The notes: a model not told the origin generated them from the letters alone. A stretch of 9,071 bases of DNA from Betaproteobacteria bacterium (GCA_005883655.1 VBDA01000151.1:4577-13647); one strand, 5' to 3'; positions 1 through 6,544 are shown, counted from the stretch's first letter. Program-made: numbers and translations.

Positions 1-357
1 AATCTCGACGTCGTGTTTGTCGAAAGCGGCGGCGACAATCTCGCCGCGACATTCTCGCCGGAGCTCTCCGACCTGACCTTGTATGTGATAGATGTCGCCG
101 CAGGCGACAAGATTCCGCGCAAGGGCGGCCCGGGCATTACCAAGTCTGACCTGCTGGTCATCAACAAGGTCGACTTGGCTCCGATGGTGGGCGCGTCCCT
201 GGAAGTCATGGCCCGCGACGCGAGCCGGATGCGCGGGGATCGGCCGTTCGTGTTTACCAACCTCAAGACCGGCGCGGGCGCTGACGCGGTCGTTCGCTTT
301 GTCGTCGAGCGCGGCATGATCGCCCTGACGTCGCCGCTCGAAACCGCGATCGCCTAA
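1..357 (+). CDS. ureG: Urease accessory GTPase UreG (C-terminal part, truncated by window start)
   Basis: UreG is the cytoplasmic SIMIBI-class GTPase that works with UreD/UreF (UreH in some species) to deliver nickel to apo-urease. The reading frame is open from base 1, so the start and the N-terminal P-loop and Cys-Pro-His nickel site lie outside the window. What is visible is highly diagnostic: ESGGDNL near the left edge, then FSPELSDLTLYVIDVAAGDK, the PRKGGPGITKSD segment, the guanine-specificity motif NKVD, and the MRGDRPFVFTNLK stretch typical of the UreG C-terminus. The final residues (about ALTSPLETAIA) form a slightly extended tail. The gene lies 325 bp upstream of urtA on the same strand, which links urea hydrolysis and urea import. 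The rest of the urease cluster is inferred to be to the left. Confidence 0.97.
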   Translation, partial: NLDVVFVESGGDNLAATFSPELSDLTLYVIDVAAGDKIPRKGGPGITKSDLLVINKVDLAPMVGASLEVMARDASRMRGDRPFVFTNLKTGAGADAVVRFVVERGMIALTSPLETAIA

Positions 358-418
358 CCGCACTAAGCGCGCCACGCATTGGTCGCGCGAGCCCTGCGGC
401 GCGTTACCTTTGCGCACG

Positions 419-475
419 CGCACCATTTCGTTCCAAATCAGTGCGGCCCTACGAGGGACGCACCGCTTTGGAACG
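419..475 (+). promoter_or_regulatory. Two tandem imperfect NtrC-like sites
   Basis: Compared with the enterobacterial NtrC consensus TGCACCA-N3-TGGTGCA, bases 419-435 match at about 10 of 14 defined positions (cGCACCA, then G, T, C and A in the right half). Bases 459-475 match at about 9 of 14 (cGCACC and TGG well placed). Their centres are 40 bp apart and lie roughly 130-170 bp upstream of the start predicted from the sigma-54-like element at 572. That is a normal enhancer distance. Neither site is strong, and both overlap the larger inverted repeat at 429-475, so a different regulator or plain chance is possible. Confidence 0.25.
429..475. repeat. Nested inverted repeat between ureG and urtA
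   Basis: CGTTCCAAA (429-437) is the perfect reverse complement of TTTGGAACG (467-475). Inside it, GCGG (443-446) pairs with CCGC (463-466), directly continuing the right arm, and CCCT (447-450) pairs with AGGG (454-457) around a 3-nt loop. Together these give 17 base pairs in 47 nt, with unpaired TCAGT on the left side and ACGCA on the right. No T-tract follows, so it is not a canonical intrinsic terminator for ureG. It could be an operator dyad, a 3'-end stabiliser of the urease transcript, or a structured RNA. The pairing is read directly; the role is unknown. Confidence 0.6.
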
Positions 476-559
476 CGCCGATCCCTCATCGAGTCTCGGG
501 GCGACCGGTCCAGGAGCCAGTATCGAGCCGTCTCCGAATGAAAACAGAGCGTTATTGGT

Positions 560-571
560 CGCGTCGACGCG
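560..571. repeat. 12-bp perfect palindrome next to the -24 element
   Basis: CGCGTCGACGCG reads the same on both strands and ends one base before the TGGC of the candidate sigma-54 promoter. Its position would suit a repressor or auxiliary regulator site. Short CG-rich palindromes also arise by chance in such DNA. Confidence 0.35.
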
Positions 572-587
572 TGGCATGGATTGTGCG
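572..587 (+). promoter_or_regulatory. Candidate sigma-54 (-24/-12) promoter of the urt operon
   Basis: The sequence TGGCATGGATTGTGCG fits the RpoN consensus TGGCACG-N4-TTGCW with the invariant GG (573-574) and GC (585-586) at exactly the right spacing. Mismatches are T for C in the -24 box, G for T in the -12 box and G for W at the end. Transcription would start near 598, about 85 bp before the urtA ATG. RpoN/NtrC control of urea uptake genes is well established in several proteobacteria; its use here is inference. I saw no convincing sigma-70 promoter in the gap. Confidence 0.42.
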
Positions 588-610
588 AAGCAACAAGGTG
601 ACGGCGCGCC

Positions 611-629
611 GGCGCACCTTTCCTGCGCC
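611..629 (+). other. Small hairpin in the presumed urtA 5' leader
   Basis: GGCGCA (611-616) and TGCGCC (624-629) form a perfect 6-bp stem with a 7-nt pyrimidine-rich loop (CCTTTCC), about 50 bp before the urtA start. There is no T-run. It may stabilise the leader or be incidental. Confidence 0.3.
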
Positions 630-682
630 AAGAAGCGCGACCGCCCAGGGATATTCGTCAACTATTCACTACGGGGTCAACC

Positions 683-1951
683 ATGCAACGAAGGAATTTT
701 CTCAAACGAATGGCGATTTCGGCGTCGCTCGCGGCCACCGGCATGGCTGTCTGCCTGCCGTCATTCGCCGCCGACACCATCAAGGTTGGAGTTTTACATT
801 CGCTGTCGGGAACGATGGCGATCAGTGAAACGGTGCTCAAGGACGTTACGCTGATGGCGATCGACGAGATCAACGCCAAGGGCGGCGTCATGGGCAAGAA
901 GCTGGAGGCGGTCGTCGTCGATCCCGCGTCGAACTGGCCCTTGTTCGCGGAAAAAGCGCGCCAGCTTCTGACCCAGGACAAGGTCGCCGTCGTCTTCGGC
1001 TGCTGGACCTCGGTGTCGCGCAAGTCCGTTCTGCCGGTGTTCGAGGAGCTGAACGGACTGCTGTTCTATCCGGTGCAATACGAAGGCGAGGAGCTTTCCA
1101 AGAACGTGTTCTACACCGGAGCTGCGCCGAATCAGCAGGCGATTCCCGCGGTCGAATATTTGATGAGCAAGGAAGGCGGCGGGGCGAAGCGGTGGGTATT
1201 GCTCGGTACCGACTACGTGTATCCGCGCACGACCAACAAGATCCTGCGCGCGTTCCTGCACAGCAAAGGTGTCGCCGACAAGGACATCGACGAAAAGTAC
1301 ACGCCGTTCGGTCATTCGGACTATCAGACCATAGTTGCGGACATCAAGAAGTTCGCGGCCGGCGGCAAGACGGCAGTGGTGTCGACCATCAATGGCGACT
1401 CCAACGTGCCGTTCTACAAGGAGCTCGGCAATCAGGGCCTGAAGGCGACCGACGTGCCTGTGGTCGCATTTTCGGTGGGCGAAGAGGAGCTGCGCGGCGT
1501 GGACACGAAGCCGCTGGTCGGGCATCTCGCAGCATGGAATTACTTCATGTCGCTGAAAAATCCCGCCAATGATGAGTTCAAGAAAAAATGGGCGGCCTAT
1601 GCCAAGGCGAAAAATCTCGCCGGTGCCGACAAGCCGTTGACCAACGACCCGATGGAAGCGGCATATGTCGGGATGAACATGTGGAAGCAGGCGGTGGAAA
1701 AGGCCAAGTCGACCGATGTCGACAAGGTGATTGCCGCGATGGCGGGACAGTCGTTCAAGGCGCCCGACGGCTTCACCATCAAGATGGACGAAAAGAACCA
1801 TCACCTGCACAAGCCTGTGTTCATCGGGGAAGTGCAGGGCAACGGCCAGTTCAACGTCGTCTGGAAGACGGCCGGTCCGATCAAGGCGACGCCGTGGAGC
1901 CCGTACATTCCGGAAGACAAAGGCAAGAAGGACGAGCCGGAAAAGAAGTGA
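683..1951 (+). CDS. urtA: Urea ABC transporter substrate-binding protein UrtA
   Basis: UrtA is the periplasmic receptor that binds urea (type I, Leu/Ile/Val-binding-like fold, FmdD/AmiC relatives) and hands it to UrtBC. The product is 422 residues, normal for the family. It begins with a twin-arginine leader: QRRNFLKR at residues 2-9 fits the RRxFLK motif, followed by a hydrophobic stretch and a likely cleavage after SFA (residue 29). This suggests Tat export of a folded protein. The mature part opens with TIKVGVLHSLSGTMA and contains the family block FGCWTSVSRKSVLPVFEELN (about 105-124) then GLLFYPVQYEGEE, plus the C-terminal FIGEVQGNGQF region. The tail is lysine-rich (KGKKDEPEKK). The ATG at 683 is chosen because GGGGT sits 5 bases upstream and a later start would lose the Tat motif. 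The stop lies in a 14-bp tandem duplication. It is the first gene of the urt operon. Confidence 0.97.
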   Translation: MQRRNFLKRMAISASLAATGMAVCLPSFAADTIKVGVLHSLSGTMAISETVLKDVTLMAIDEINAKGGVMGKKLEAVVVDPASNWPLFAEKARQLLTQDKVAVVFGCWTSVSRKSVLPVFEELNGLLFYPVQYEGEELSKNVFYTGAAPNQQAIPAVEYLMSKEGGGAKRWVLLGTDYVYPRTTNKILRAFLHSKGVADKDIDEKYTPFGHSDYQTIVADIKKFAAGGKTAVVSTINGDSNVPFYKELGNQGLKATDVPVVAFSVGEEELRGVDTKPLVGHLAAWNYFMSLKNPANDEFKKKWAAYAKAKNLAGADKPLTNDPMEAAYVGMNMWKQAVEKAKSTDVDKVIAAMAGQSFKAPDGFTIKMDEKNHHLHKPVFIGEVQGNGQFNVVWKTAGPIKATPWSPYIPEDKGKKDEPEKK

Positions 1952-1972
1952 CTCGTTGGAAGTGACTCGTTG
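1945..1972 (+). repeat. 14-bp perfect tandem duplication across the urtA stop codon
   Basis: GAAGTGACTCGTTG occurs twice head-to-tail (1945-1958 and 1959-1972). The first copy supplies the last lysine bases and the TGA stop (1949-1951) of urtA. The second copy carries the same TGA out of frame. It looks like a recent slippage or short duplication event and does not alter UrtA. Confidence 0.95.
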
Positions 1973-2065
1973 TCCGGGAGCGGGTCGTGACAGCGGCCCG
2001 CGATCGGAAGCCAATGAGTCATCATCCTGAAGCGAGCGCGCGCGCCATTCGAAGGATCTTTACGC

Positions 2066-2167
2066 ATGGCCCAGGCCGCGATCGACACTCCAGTGGGCGA
2101 TCTCACGCGAAGGCCTTTTGCGCCGCTCGACTCGACAGCGCAGTACAGCGGCGGCGGCGGACTGTGA
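2066..2167 (+). CDS. Possible 33-codon leader ORF between urtA and urtB
   Basis: An ATG at 2066 follows GAAGGA (2051-2056) at a 9-base spacing, a better Shine-Dalgarno than most urt genes here have. The peptide starts MAQAAIDTPVGDLTRRPF and ends QYSGGGGL; I do not recognise it and it has no membrane segment. Its four consecutive glycine codons make up the left arm of the GC hairpin at 2147-2191, and its TGA (2165-2167) falls in the hairpin loop. A ribosome translating it would therefore prevent the hairpin from forming. It may be a regulatory leader peptide, a remnant of an older gene, or chance. No homology evidence is available from the sequence alone. Confidence 0.3.
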   Translation: MAQAAIDTPVGDLTRRPFAPLDSTAQYSGGGGL

Positions 2168-2191
2168 TCACCCGCTGCCGCCGTTTGTTTT
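2147..2191 (+). terminator. Intrinsic-terminator-like hairpin between urtA and urtB
   Basis: CGGCGGCGGCGG (2149-2160) pairs along its full length with CCGCTGCCGCCG (2172-2183), with a single G-T wobble. AG/TT can add two more pairs at the base. The loop is 11 nt (2161-2171) and the stem is followed by TTTGTTTT (2184-2191). This is the structure of a Rho-independent terminator inside the operon, 36 bp before the urtB start. It could terminate part of the transcripts after urtA, giving excess binding protein, or protect the 3' end of a urtA message. The interrupted T-tract suggests partial rather than complete termination. Confidence 0.6.
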
Positions 2192-2226
2192 CTCACGATG
2201 CGCGCAGGCGTTACGTGATTGCGATC

Positions 2227-3819
2227 ATGCGCTGCTTGGCGGCGTTGGCCTTGAGCGCAATGGCCTGGTCGGCCTGCGCTTTGGCGCCCGAAACGCTGCA
2301 CGACCTTGCCTTGGGCGACAACGATGCCAAGGCGAAAGCCATCTCCGTTGCCGCGGCGAGCGGCGACACCGCGTATCTGCCGCTGCTGCAGGCCGTGCTC
2401 GACGGCGAGGTGCAGACGGTCGGCGACGCGCAGATCCTGCTTGTCAAAGGTGACACCGCAACGGATCTGCTGACCGGGAAAGCGGTCACGCCGCTGCCCG
2501 AAAATCGCGACGACGTCGTCATCAACAATCGGATTCGCAAGGAGCTGCGCACCGCGATCGCCGCATTGAAGCTCACTGCGCCGGAGCGCGCCATCCGCCT
2601 GGCCGCCGCAAGGGAGTTGCAGACGGGCGCCGACGAAGAGCTGCTGCCGGCAATCGGCACCGCGCTTGCCAAGGAAACGGATGACGAGATCAAGAGTCTG
2701 CTTTTGTTGACGCAGGCATCGATCCAGTTGACGAGCAAGGACAAGAACACGCGTCTTGCGGCGATACGCACGCTCGCCGAGAGCAACAATTCGACCACCA
2801 AGACACTGTTGCTGGGTGTGCTCGAGCAGAACGGCGACACCTTCGCCGAGCCCGACGCCGACGTTCGCGCCGAGGCCGAAAAATCGCTGCACGCGGTGCA
2901 AGGCAGGCTTTCGGCGGGAGAAATGGTCGGGCGGGTATTCAGCGGCATCTCGCTCGGCAGCATTCTGTTGCTCGCGGCACTTGGGTTAGCGATCACCTAT
3001 GGCCTGATGGGCGTCATCAACATGGCTCACGGCGAACTGATCATGATCGGCGCCTATACCACATACGTCGTTCAAAACCTTTTCCGCTCCCACTTTCCAG
3101 CCCTGTTCGATGCCTATCTGATCGCGGCGGTGCCGGCGGCGTTTGTCGCCGCAGGCCTGGTCGGGATGGCGCTCGAGCGCAGCGTCATTCGCTTTCTCTA
3201 CGGCCGCCCGCTGGAGACCTTGCTTGCGACCTGGGGCATCAGCCTGATCCTGATGCAGTCGGTGCGAACGATCTTTGGCGCGCAGAACGTGCAGGTCGAG
3301 AATCCGTCCTGGATGTCGGGCGGCATCGAAGCGATCAGCGGAGTGGTCCTTCCGTGGAGCCGCATCGCGATCATTGGCTTTGCGGCGTTGGTGCTGGCGA
3401 TGATGTGGCTGCTGCTGACGCGAACGCGGCTGGGCCTGTTCGTGCGCGCGGTAACGCAGAACCGCACCATGGCCAGCTGCACGGGTGTGCCGACACGCCG
3501 CGTCGACACCTGGGCATTCGGCTTGGGTTCGGGAATCGCGGGGCTCGCGGGATGTGCGCTGTCGCAGATCGGCAACGTCGGCCCGGACCTCGGCCAGAGT
3601 TATATCGTCGACTCGTTCATGGTCGTGGTGCTCGGCGGCGTCGGTCAGCTCGCCGGGACCGTCTACGCGGCAATGGGCTTGGGCATCGTCAACAAATTCC
3701 TCGAGGCTTGGTCCGGCGCCGTGCTGGCCAAGATTGCGGTGCTGGTGTTCATCATCGTGTTCATCCAAAAGCGTCCGCAGGGATTATTCGCGCTCAAGGG
3801 AAGAATGGCCGAGACGTGA
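2227..3819 (+). CDS. urtB: Urea ABC transporter permease UrtB
   Basis: UrtB is one of the two inner-membrane permeases (LivH family) forming the urea channel with UrtC. From the ATG at 2227 it has 530 residues. A signal peptide (MRCLAALALSAMAWSACALA, residues 1-20) is followed by a soluble, Ala/Leu-rich helical domain (about 21-235) with HEAT-like repetition, presumably periplasmic. The LivH-type membrane domain starts near VFSGISLGSILLL (237), with INMAHGELIMIGAY around 264-277, RPLETLLATWGISLILMQS, and GGVGQLAGT at 470-478. The C-terminus is KRPQGLFALKGR, typical of this family. The frame is open back to 1987, but that stretch is Arg-rich, contains the terminator hairpin and would bury the signal peptide. 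An in-frame GTG at 2215 (4 residues longer) is the main alternative; neither has a strong ribosome site. Only 1 base separates it from urtC. Confidence 0.95.
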   Translation: MRCLAALALSAMAWSACALAPETLHDLALGDNDAKAKAISVAAASGDTAYLPLLQAVLDGEVQTVGDAQILLVKGDTATDLLTGKAVTPLPENRDDVVINNRIRKELRTAIAALKLTAPERAIRLAAARELQTGADEELLPAIGTALAKETDDEIKSLLLLTQASIQLTSKDKNTRLAAIRTLAESNNSTTKTLLLGVLEQNGDTFAEPDADVRAEAEKSLHAVQGRLSAGEMVGRVFSGISLGSILLLAALGLAITYGLMGVINMAHGELIMIGAYTTYVVQNLFRSHFPALFDAYLIAAVPAAFVAAGLVGMALERSVIRFLYGRPLETLLATWGISLILMQSVRTIFGAQNVQVENPSWMSGGIEAISGVVLPWSRIAIIGFAALVLAMMWLLLTRTRLGLFVRAVTQNRTMASCTGVPTRRVDTWAFGLGSGIAGLAGCALSQIGNVGPDLGQSYIVDSFMVVVLGGVGQLAGTVYAAMGLGIVNKFLEAWSGAVLAKIAVLVFIIVFIQKRPQGLFALKGRMAET

Positions 3820-3820
3820 C

Positions 3821-5002
3821 ATGCGATTTTTCCTGCATGCGGACGGTCGACGCGAAGGGCTCGGCGTGAGCGTCCCCGGTGGCACGGCTTTCGTGCCGGT
3901 GATCGCCGCCGGCGGGCCGCGATTCGCGCGCCTGCTGCCGGCCAAAGGCTGGCTGTTCTACGTCGCGGCAGCACTGGTGCTGTTCGTCGCCTTTCCGGTG
4001 CTCAATCTCGCCGTGCCGCCCGGCAACGTGCTCCATCTCTCCGACTACACCGTCACCTTGATCGGCAAGATCATGTGCTACGCCATCGTCGCGCTGGCGA
4101 TGGACCTGATTTGGGGCTATACGGGGATCTTATCGCTCGGACATGGCGTTTTTTTCGCGCTGGGCGGCTACGCAATGGGCATGTATCTGATGCGCTCAAT
4201 CGGTCACGAGGGAGTCTATCAAAGCGATCTGCCCGACTTCATGGTATTCCTCGATTGGAAGGCATATCCATGGTACTGGAGCTTCACCGACCATTTCTGG
4301 TTCGCGGCGCTGCTGGTGGTCCTGGTGCCCGGCCTCCTCGCCTTCGTGTTCGGCTATTTCGCCTTTCGCTCGCGCATCAAGGGCGTGTATTTCTCGATCA
4401 TCACCCAAGCGATGACTTACGCTTTCATGCTGCTGTTCTTCCGCAATGACACCGGGTTCGGCGGCAATAACGGCTTTACCGATTTCAAGCGCATTCTGGG
4501 ATTTTCCGTCACCGCACCCCAGACGCGGATGGCGTTGTTCGTGCTGACCGGCGCTGCGCTGCTCGGCTTTTTGCTGCTCGGGCGGTGGATCGTGACGTCG
4601 AAGCTCGGCCGGGTGCTCACCGCGATTCGCGACGCCGAGACGCGCGTCATGTTCTCGGGCTACAACCCGCTCTATTTCAAGTTGTTCATCTGGACGCTGT
4701 CGGCGGTGATCTGCGGTATCGCGGGCGCGCTGTACGTCCCGCAGGTCGGCATCATCAATCCGAGCGAGATGTCGCCCGCCAACTCGATCGAGATCGCCAT
4801 CTGGACCGCGGTCGGCGGACGCGGCACGCTGTTCGGGCCGGTGCTCGGCGCGGCTCTGGTCAATCTCGGGAAGAGCTGGTTTACCCAGGTCCTGCCCGAG
4901 TACTGGCTCTTTCTGCTGGGCCTCCTGTTCATCCTGGTAACGCTCTTCCTGCCGCGAGGCGTGGCGGGGCTTCTGCGGGCCGCGCGGCGACGCACCCTGT
5001 GA
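3821..5002 (+). CDS. urtC: Urea ABC transporter permease UrtC
   Basis: UrtC is the second urea permease subunit (LivM family), partner of UrtB. With the ATG at 3821 the product has 393 residues. Visible features are a first hydrophobic helix (GWLFYVAAALVLFVAFPVL), the LivM-type segment MDLIWGYTGILSLGHGVFFALGGY (about 94-117), several further membrane helices, a cytoplasmic loop with LTAIRDAETR (about 266-275) that should contact the ATPases, and a final LPRGVAGLLR tail. The start is uncertain. The 3821 ATG gives tight coupling to urtB (1-base gap) but has a poor ribosome site. A GTG at 3866 is preceded by GAAGGG with 6-base spacing and would give 378 residues; the family's length range allows both. 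It is followed by urtD after 4 bases. Confidence 0.95.
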   Translation: MRFFLHADGRREGLGVSVPGGTAFVPVIAAGGPRFARLLPAKGWLFYVAAALVLFVAFPVLNLAVPPGNVLHLSDYTVTLIGKIMCYAIVALAMDLIWGYTGILSLGHGVFFALGGYAMGMYLMRSIGHEGVYQSDLPDFMVFLDWKAYPWYWSFTDHFWFAALLVVLVPGLLAFVFGYFAFRSRIKGVYFSIITQAMTYAFMLLFFRNDTGFGGNNGFTDFKRILGFSVTAPQTRMALFVLTGAALLGFLLLGRWIVTSKLGRVLTAIRDAETRVMFSGYNPLYFKLFIWTLSAVICGIAGALYVPQVGIINPSEMSPANSIEIAIWTAVGGRGTLFGPVLGAALVNLGKSWFTQVLPEYWLFLLGLLFILVTLFLPRGVAGLLRAARRRTL

Positions 5003-5006
5003 ACCG

Positions 5007-5831
5007 ATGAACGCGATCGTGTCGCGCGAGGGATGGGATGACGCCGGGGCGGCGTCGGGCGTGCGGGTGTTGACGTCCGGGGTCGACACCTCGCACAAGG
5101 GCATACTCTATCTCGACGCCATCTCGGTCTCCTTCGACGGATTCAAGGCGCTCAACGCCTTGTCGCTGCTGATCGACGATGGAGAGCTTCGCTGCGTGAT
5201 CGGTCCCAACGGCGCCGGCAAGACGACGATGATGGACGTCATCACCGGCAAGACGCGCCCGGATACAGGCACCGCGTTTTTCGGACAGACCATCGACCTC
5301 ACGCGCTTTACCGAAGCCGAGATCGCCACCGCGGGTATTGGCCGCAAGTTTCAGAAGCCTACGGTGTTCGAGCAGCACACGGTGTTCGAGAATCTGGAGC
5401 TCGCGCAGAAGTGCGACAAGCGCGTTTGGCCGACGCTGGGCGCGCGCCTGGATTCCGGGGCACGGGACCGCATCGGCGCGACGATGGAAACGATCAAGCT
5501 GGTGCCCGAGGCATCGCGTCCGGCGGGACTCTTGTCGCATGGACAGAAGCAATGGCTGGAGATCGGCATGCTGCTCATGCAGGAGCCACAGCTCCTTCTT
5601 CTCGACGAGCCGGTGGCCGGCATGACCGACGACGAATCGATGCGCAGCGCCGAGCTCTTTCTTTCGCTGGCCGGCAAATACACCCTGATCGTCGTCGAGC
5701 ATGACATGGAATTCGTCAAGCGCATCGCGCAAAAGGTCACCGTGCTTCACGAAGGCAGCGTGCTCGCCGAAGGAACGATGGACCAGATCCAGCAGAACGA
5801 GCAGGTCATCGAAGTGTTTCTGGGACGCTGA
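5007..5831 (+). CDS. urtD: Urea ABC transporter ATP-binding protein UrtD
   Basis: UrtD is one of two cytoplasmic ATPases (LivG-like) that drive urea import. The product is 274 residues: an N-terminal extension of about 33 residues, common in UrtD, then one ABC domain. Key elements are Walker A GPNGAGKTT (66-74), Q-loop Gln116 in GRKFQKP, signature LSHGQKQWLEIG (from 176), Walker B LLLLDEP with Asp200 and the catalytic Glu201, and switch His232 in VEHD. The LSHGQ signature is normal in this subfamily. No strong ribosome site precedes the ATG, so translation is probably coupled to urtC, 4 bases upstream. The urtE start follows after 2 bases. Confidence 0.96.
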   Translation: MNAIVSREGWDDAGAASGVRVLTSGVDTSHKGILYLDAISVSFDGFKALNALSLLIDDGELRCVIGPNGAGKTTMMDVITGKTRPDTGTAFFGQTIDLTRFTEAEIATAGIGRKFQKPTVFEQHTVFENLELAQKCDKRVWPTLGARLDSGARDRIGATMETIKLVPEASRPAGLLSHGQKQWLEIGMLLMQEPQLLLLDEPVAGMTDDESMRSAELFLSLAGKYTLIVVEHDMEFVKRIAQKVTVLHEGSVLAEGTMDQIQQNEQVIEVFLGR

Positions 5832-5833
5832 CG

Positions 5834-6526
5834 ATGCTCTCCGTGCAGGGGCTCAACCAGTACTACGGCGGCAGCCACACGCTGCGCGACGTAGGATTCG
5901 ACGTTCCGGCCGGGGCATGCACCGCGCTGCTCGGTCGTAACGGCGTGGGCAAGACGACGCTGCTGAAGTGTCTGATGGGCGTGCTTCCGGTGCGGTCGGG
6001 CAAGATCGGCTTTGCCGGAACCAGCATCGCAAATCTGCCGCCGTATGCGCGCGCGGCGCTGGGCATCGGCTACGTGCCGCAGGGACGGGACATCTTTCCA
6101 CGGCTGTCAGTGCAGGAAAATCTGCAGATGGGATTGGCCTCGAAAAAAAACGGCTCCAAAGTTCCTGACTTCGTCTTCGACATGTTTCCCGTGCTGAAGC
6201 AAATGCTGAACCGGCGGGGAGGCGATCTTTCGGGCGGCCAGCAGCAGCAGCTCGCGATCGGACGGGCGCTGGCGATGCGGCCGCGGCTATTGATCCTGGA
6301 CGAGCCCACCGAAGGCATCCAGCCGTCGATCATCAAGGACATCGAGCGCGCGATCCGCAGCCTCGTCGCCGCCGGCGACATCGCGATTCTGCTCGTCGAG
6401 CAATACTACGATTTCGCCAAATCGCTCGCCGATCATTATGTCGTCTTGTCGCGCGGGGAAGTCGTAGCCAGAGGCCTGGGCGCGGACATGGACCGCGACA
6501 ACGTGCACGCGCATCTTGCCGTGTAA
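5834..6526 (+). CDS. urtE: Urea ABC transporter ATP-binding protein UrtE
   Basis: UrtE is the second ATPase (LivF-like) and should form a heterodimer with UrtD on the UrtBC permease. It has 230 residues, the usual length, and is a bare ABC domain: Walker A GRNGVGKTT (34-42), Q-loop Gln83 in YVPQGRDIFP, signature LSGGQQQQLAIGRAL (from 132), and Walker B LLILDEPTEGIQP with Asp156 and Glu157. The switch position carries Gln190 (LVEQYYDF) instead of His, as is typical of LivF/UrtE. The YVPQGR and EPTEGIQPSII blocks distinguish it from UrtD. It is the last gene of the operon; no clear intrinsic terminator follows within the 152-bp gap. Confidence 0.96.
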   Translation: MLSVQGLNQYYGGSHTLRDVGFDVPAGACTALLGRNGVGKTTLLKCLMGVLPVRSGKIGFAGTSIANLPPYARAALGIGYVPQGRDIFPRLSVQENLQMGLASKKNGSKVPDFVFDMFPVLKQMLNRRGGDLSGGQQQQLAIGRALAMRPRLLILDEPTEGIQPSIIKDIERAIRSLVAAGDIAILLVEQYYDFAKSLADHYVVLSRGEVVARGLGADMDRDNVHAHLAV

Positions 6527-6544
6527 GACGCTACTCCGCCTAGC

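Noticed and set aside
449..661. 70-codon minus-strand ORF and overlapping plus-strand ORFs in the ureG-urtA gap
   Set aside because: There is no convincing ribosome site and no recognisable product, and they overlap the regulatory elements.
794..2014. Long minus-strand ORF opposite urtA, and similar long antisense ORFs at 1801-2901, 2986-3768, 4196-5104 and 4929-5750
   Set aside because: These are typical of GC-rich DNA. Their translations are rich in Arg, His and Gln with no family motifs, and they lie opposite well-supported genes.
2164..2171. Palindrome GTGATCAC in the hairpin loop as a possible operator
   Set aside because: At 8 bp it is too short to distinguish from chance, and it lies within a structure explained by the hairpin.
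1987..2226. In-frame upstream extension of urtB (80 extra residues)
   Set aside because: The extension is Arg-rich, contains the terminator-like hairpin and would put the clear signal peptide at residue 81. The start at 2227 (or GTG 2215) fits the family.
3485..3820. Upstream extension of the urtC frame overlapping urtB
   Set aside because: It overlaps the coding sequence of UrtB, which has clear family motifs there, and its translation is Arg/Ser-rich shadow sequence.
5532..5546. LSHGQ instead of LSGGQ in the UrtD signature
   Set aside because: This is the normal signature in the UrtD/LivG subfamily, not a defect.
6401..6403. Gln instead of His at the switch position of UrtE
   Set aside because: Gln (VEQ) is the usual residue in LivF/UrtE proteins.
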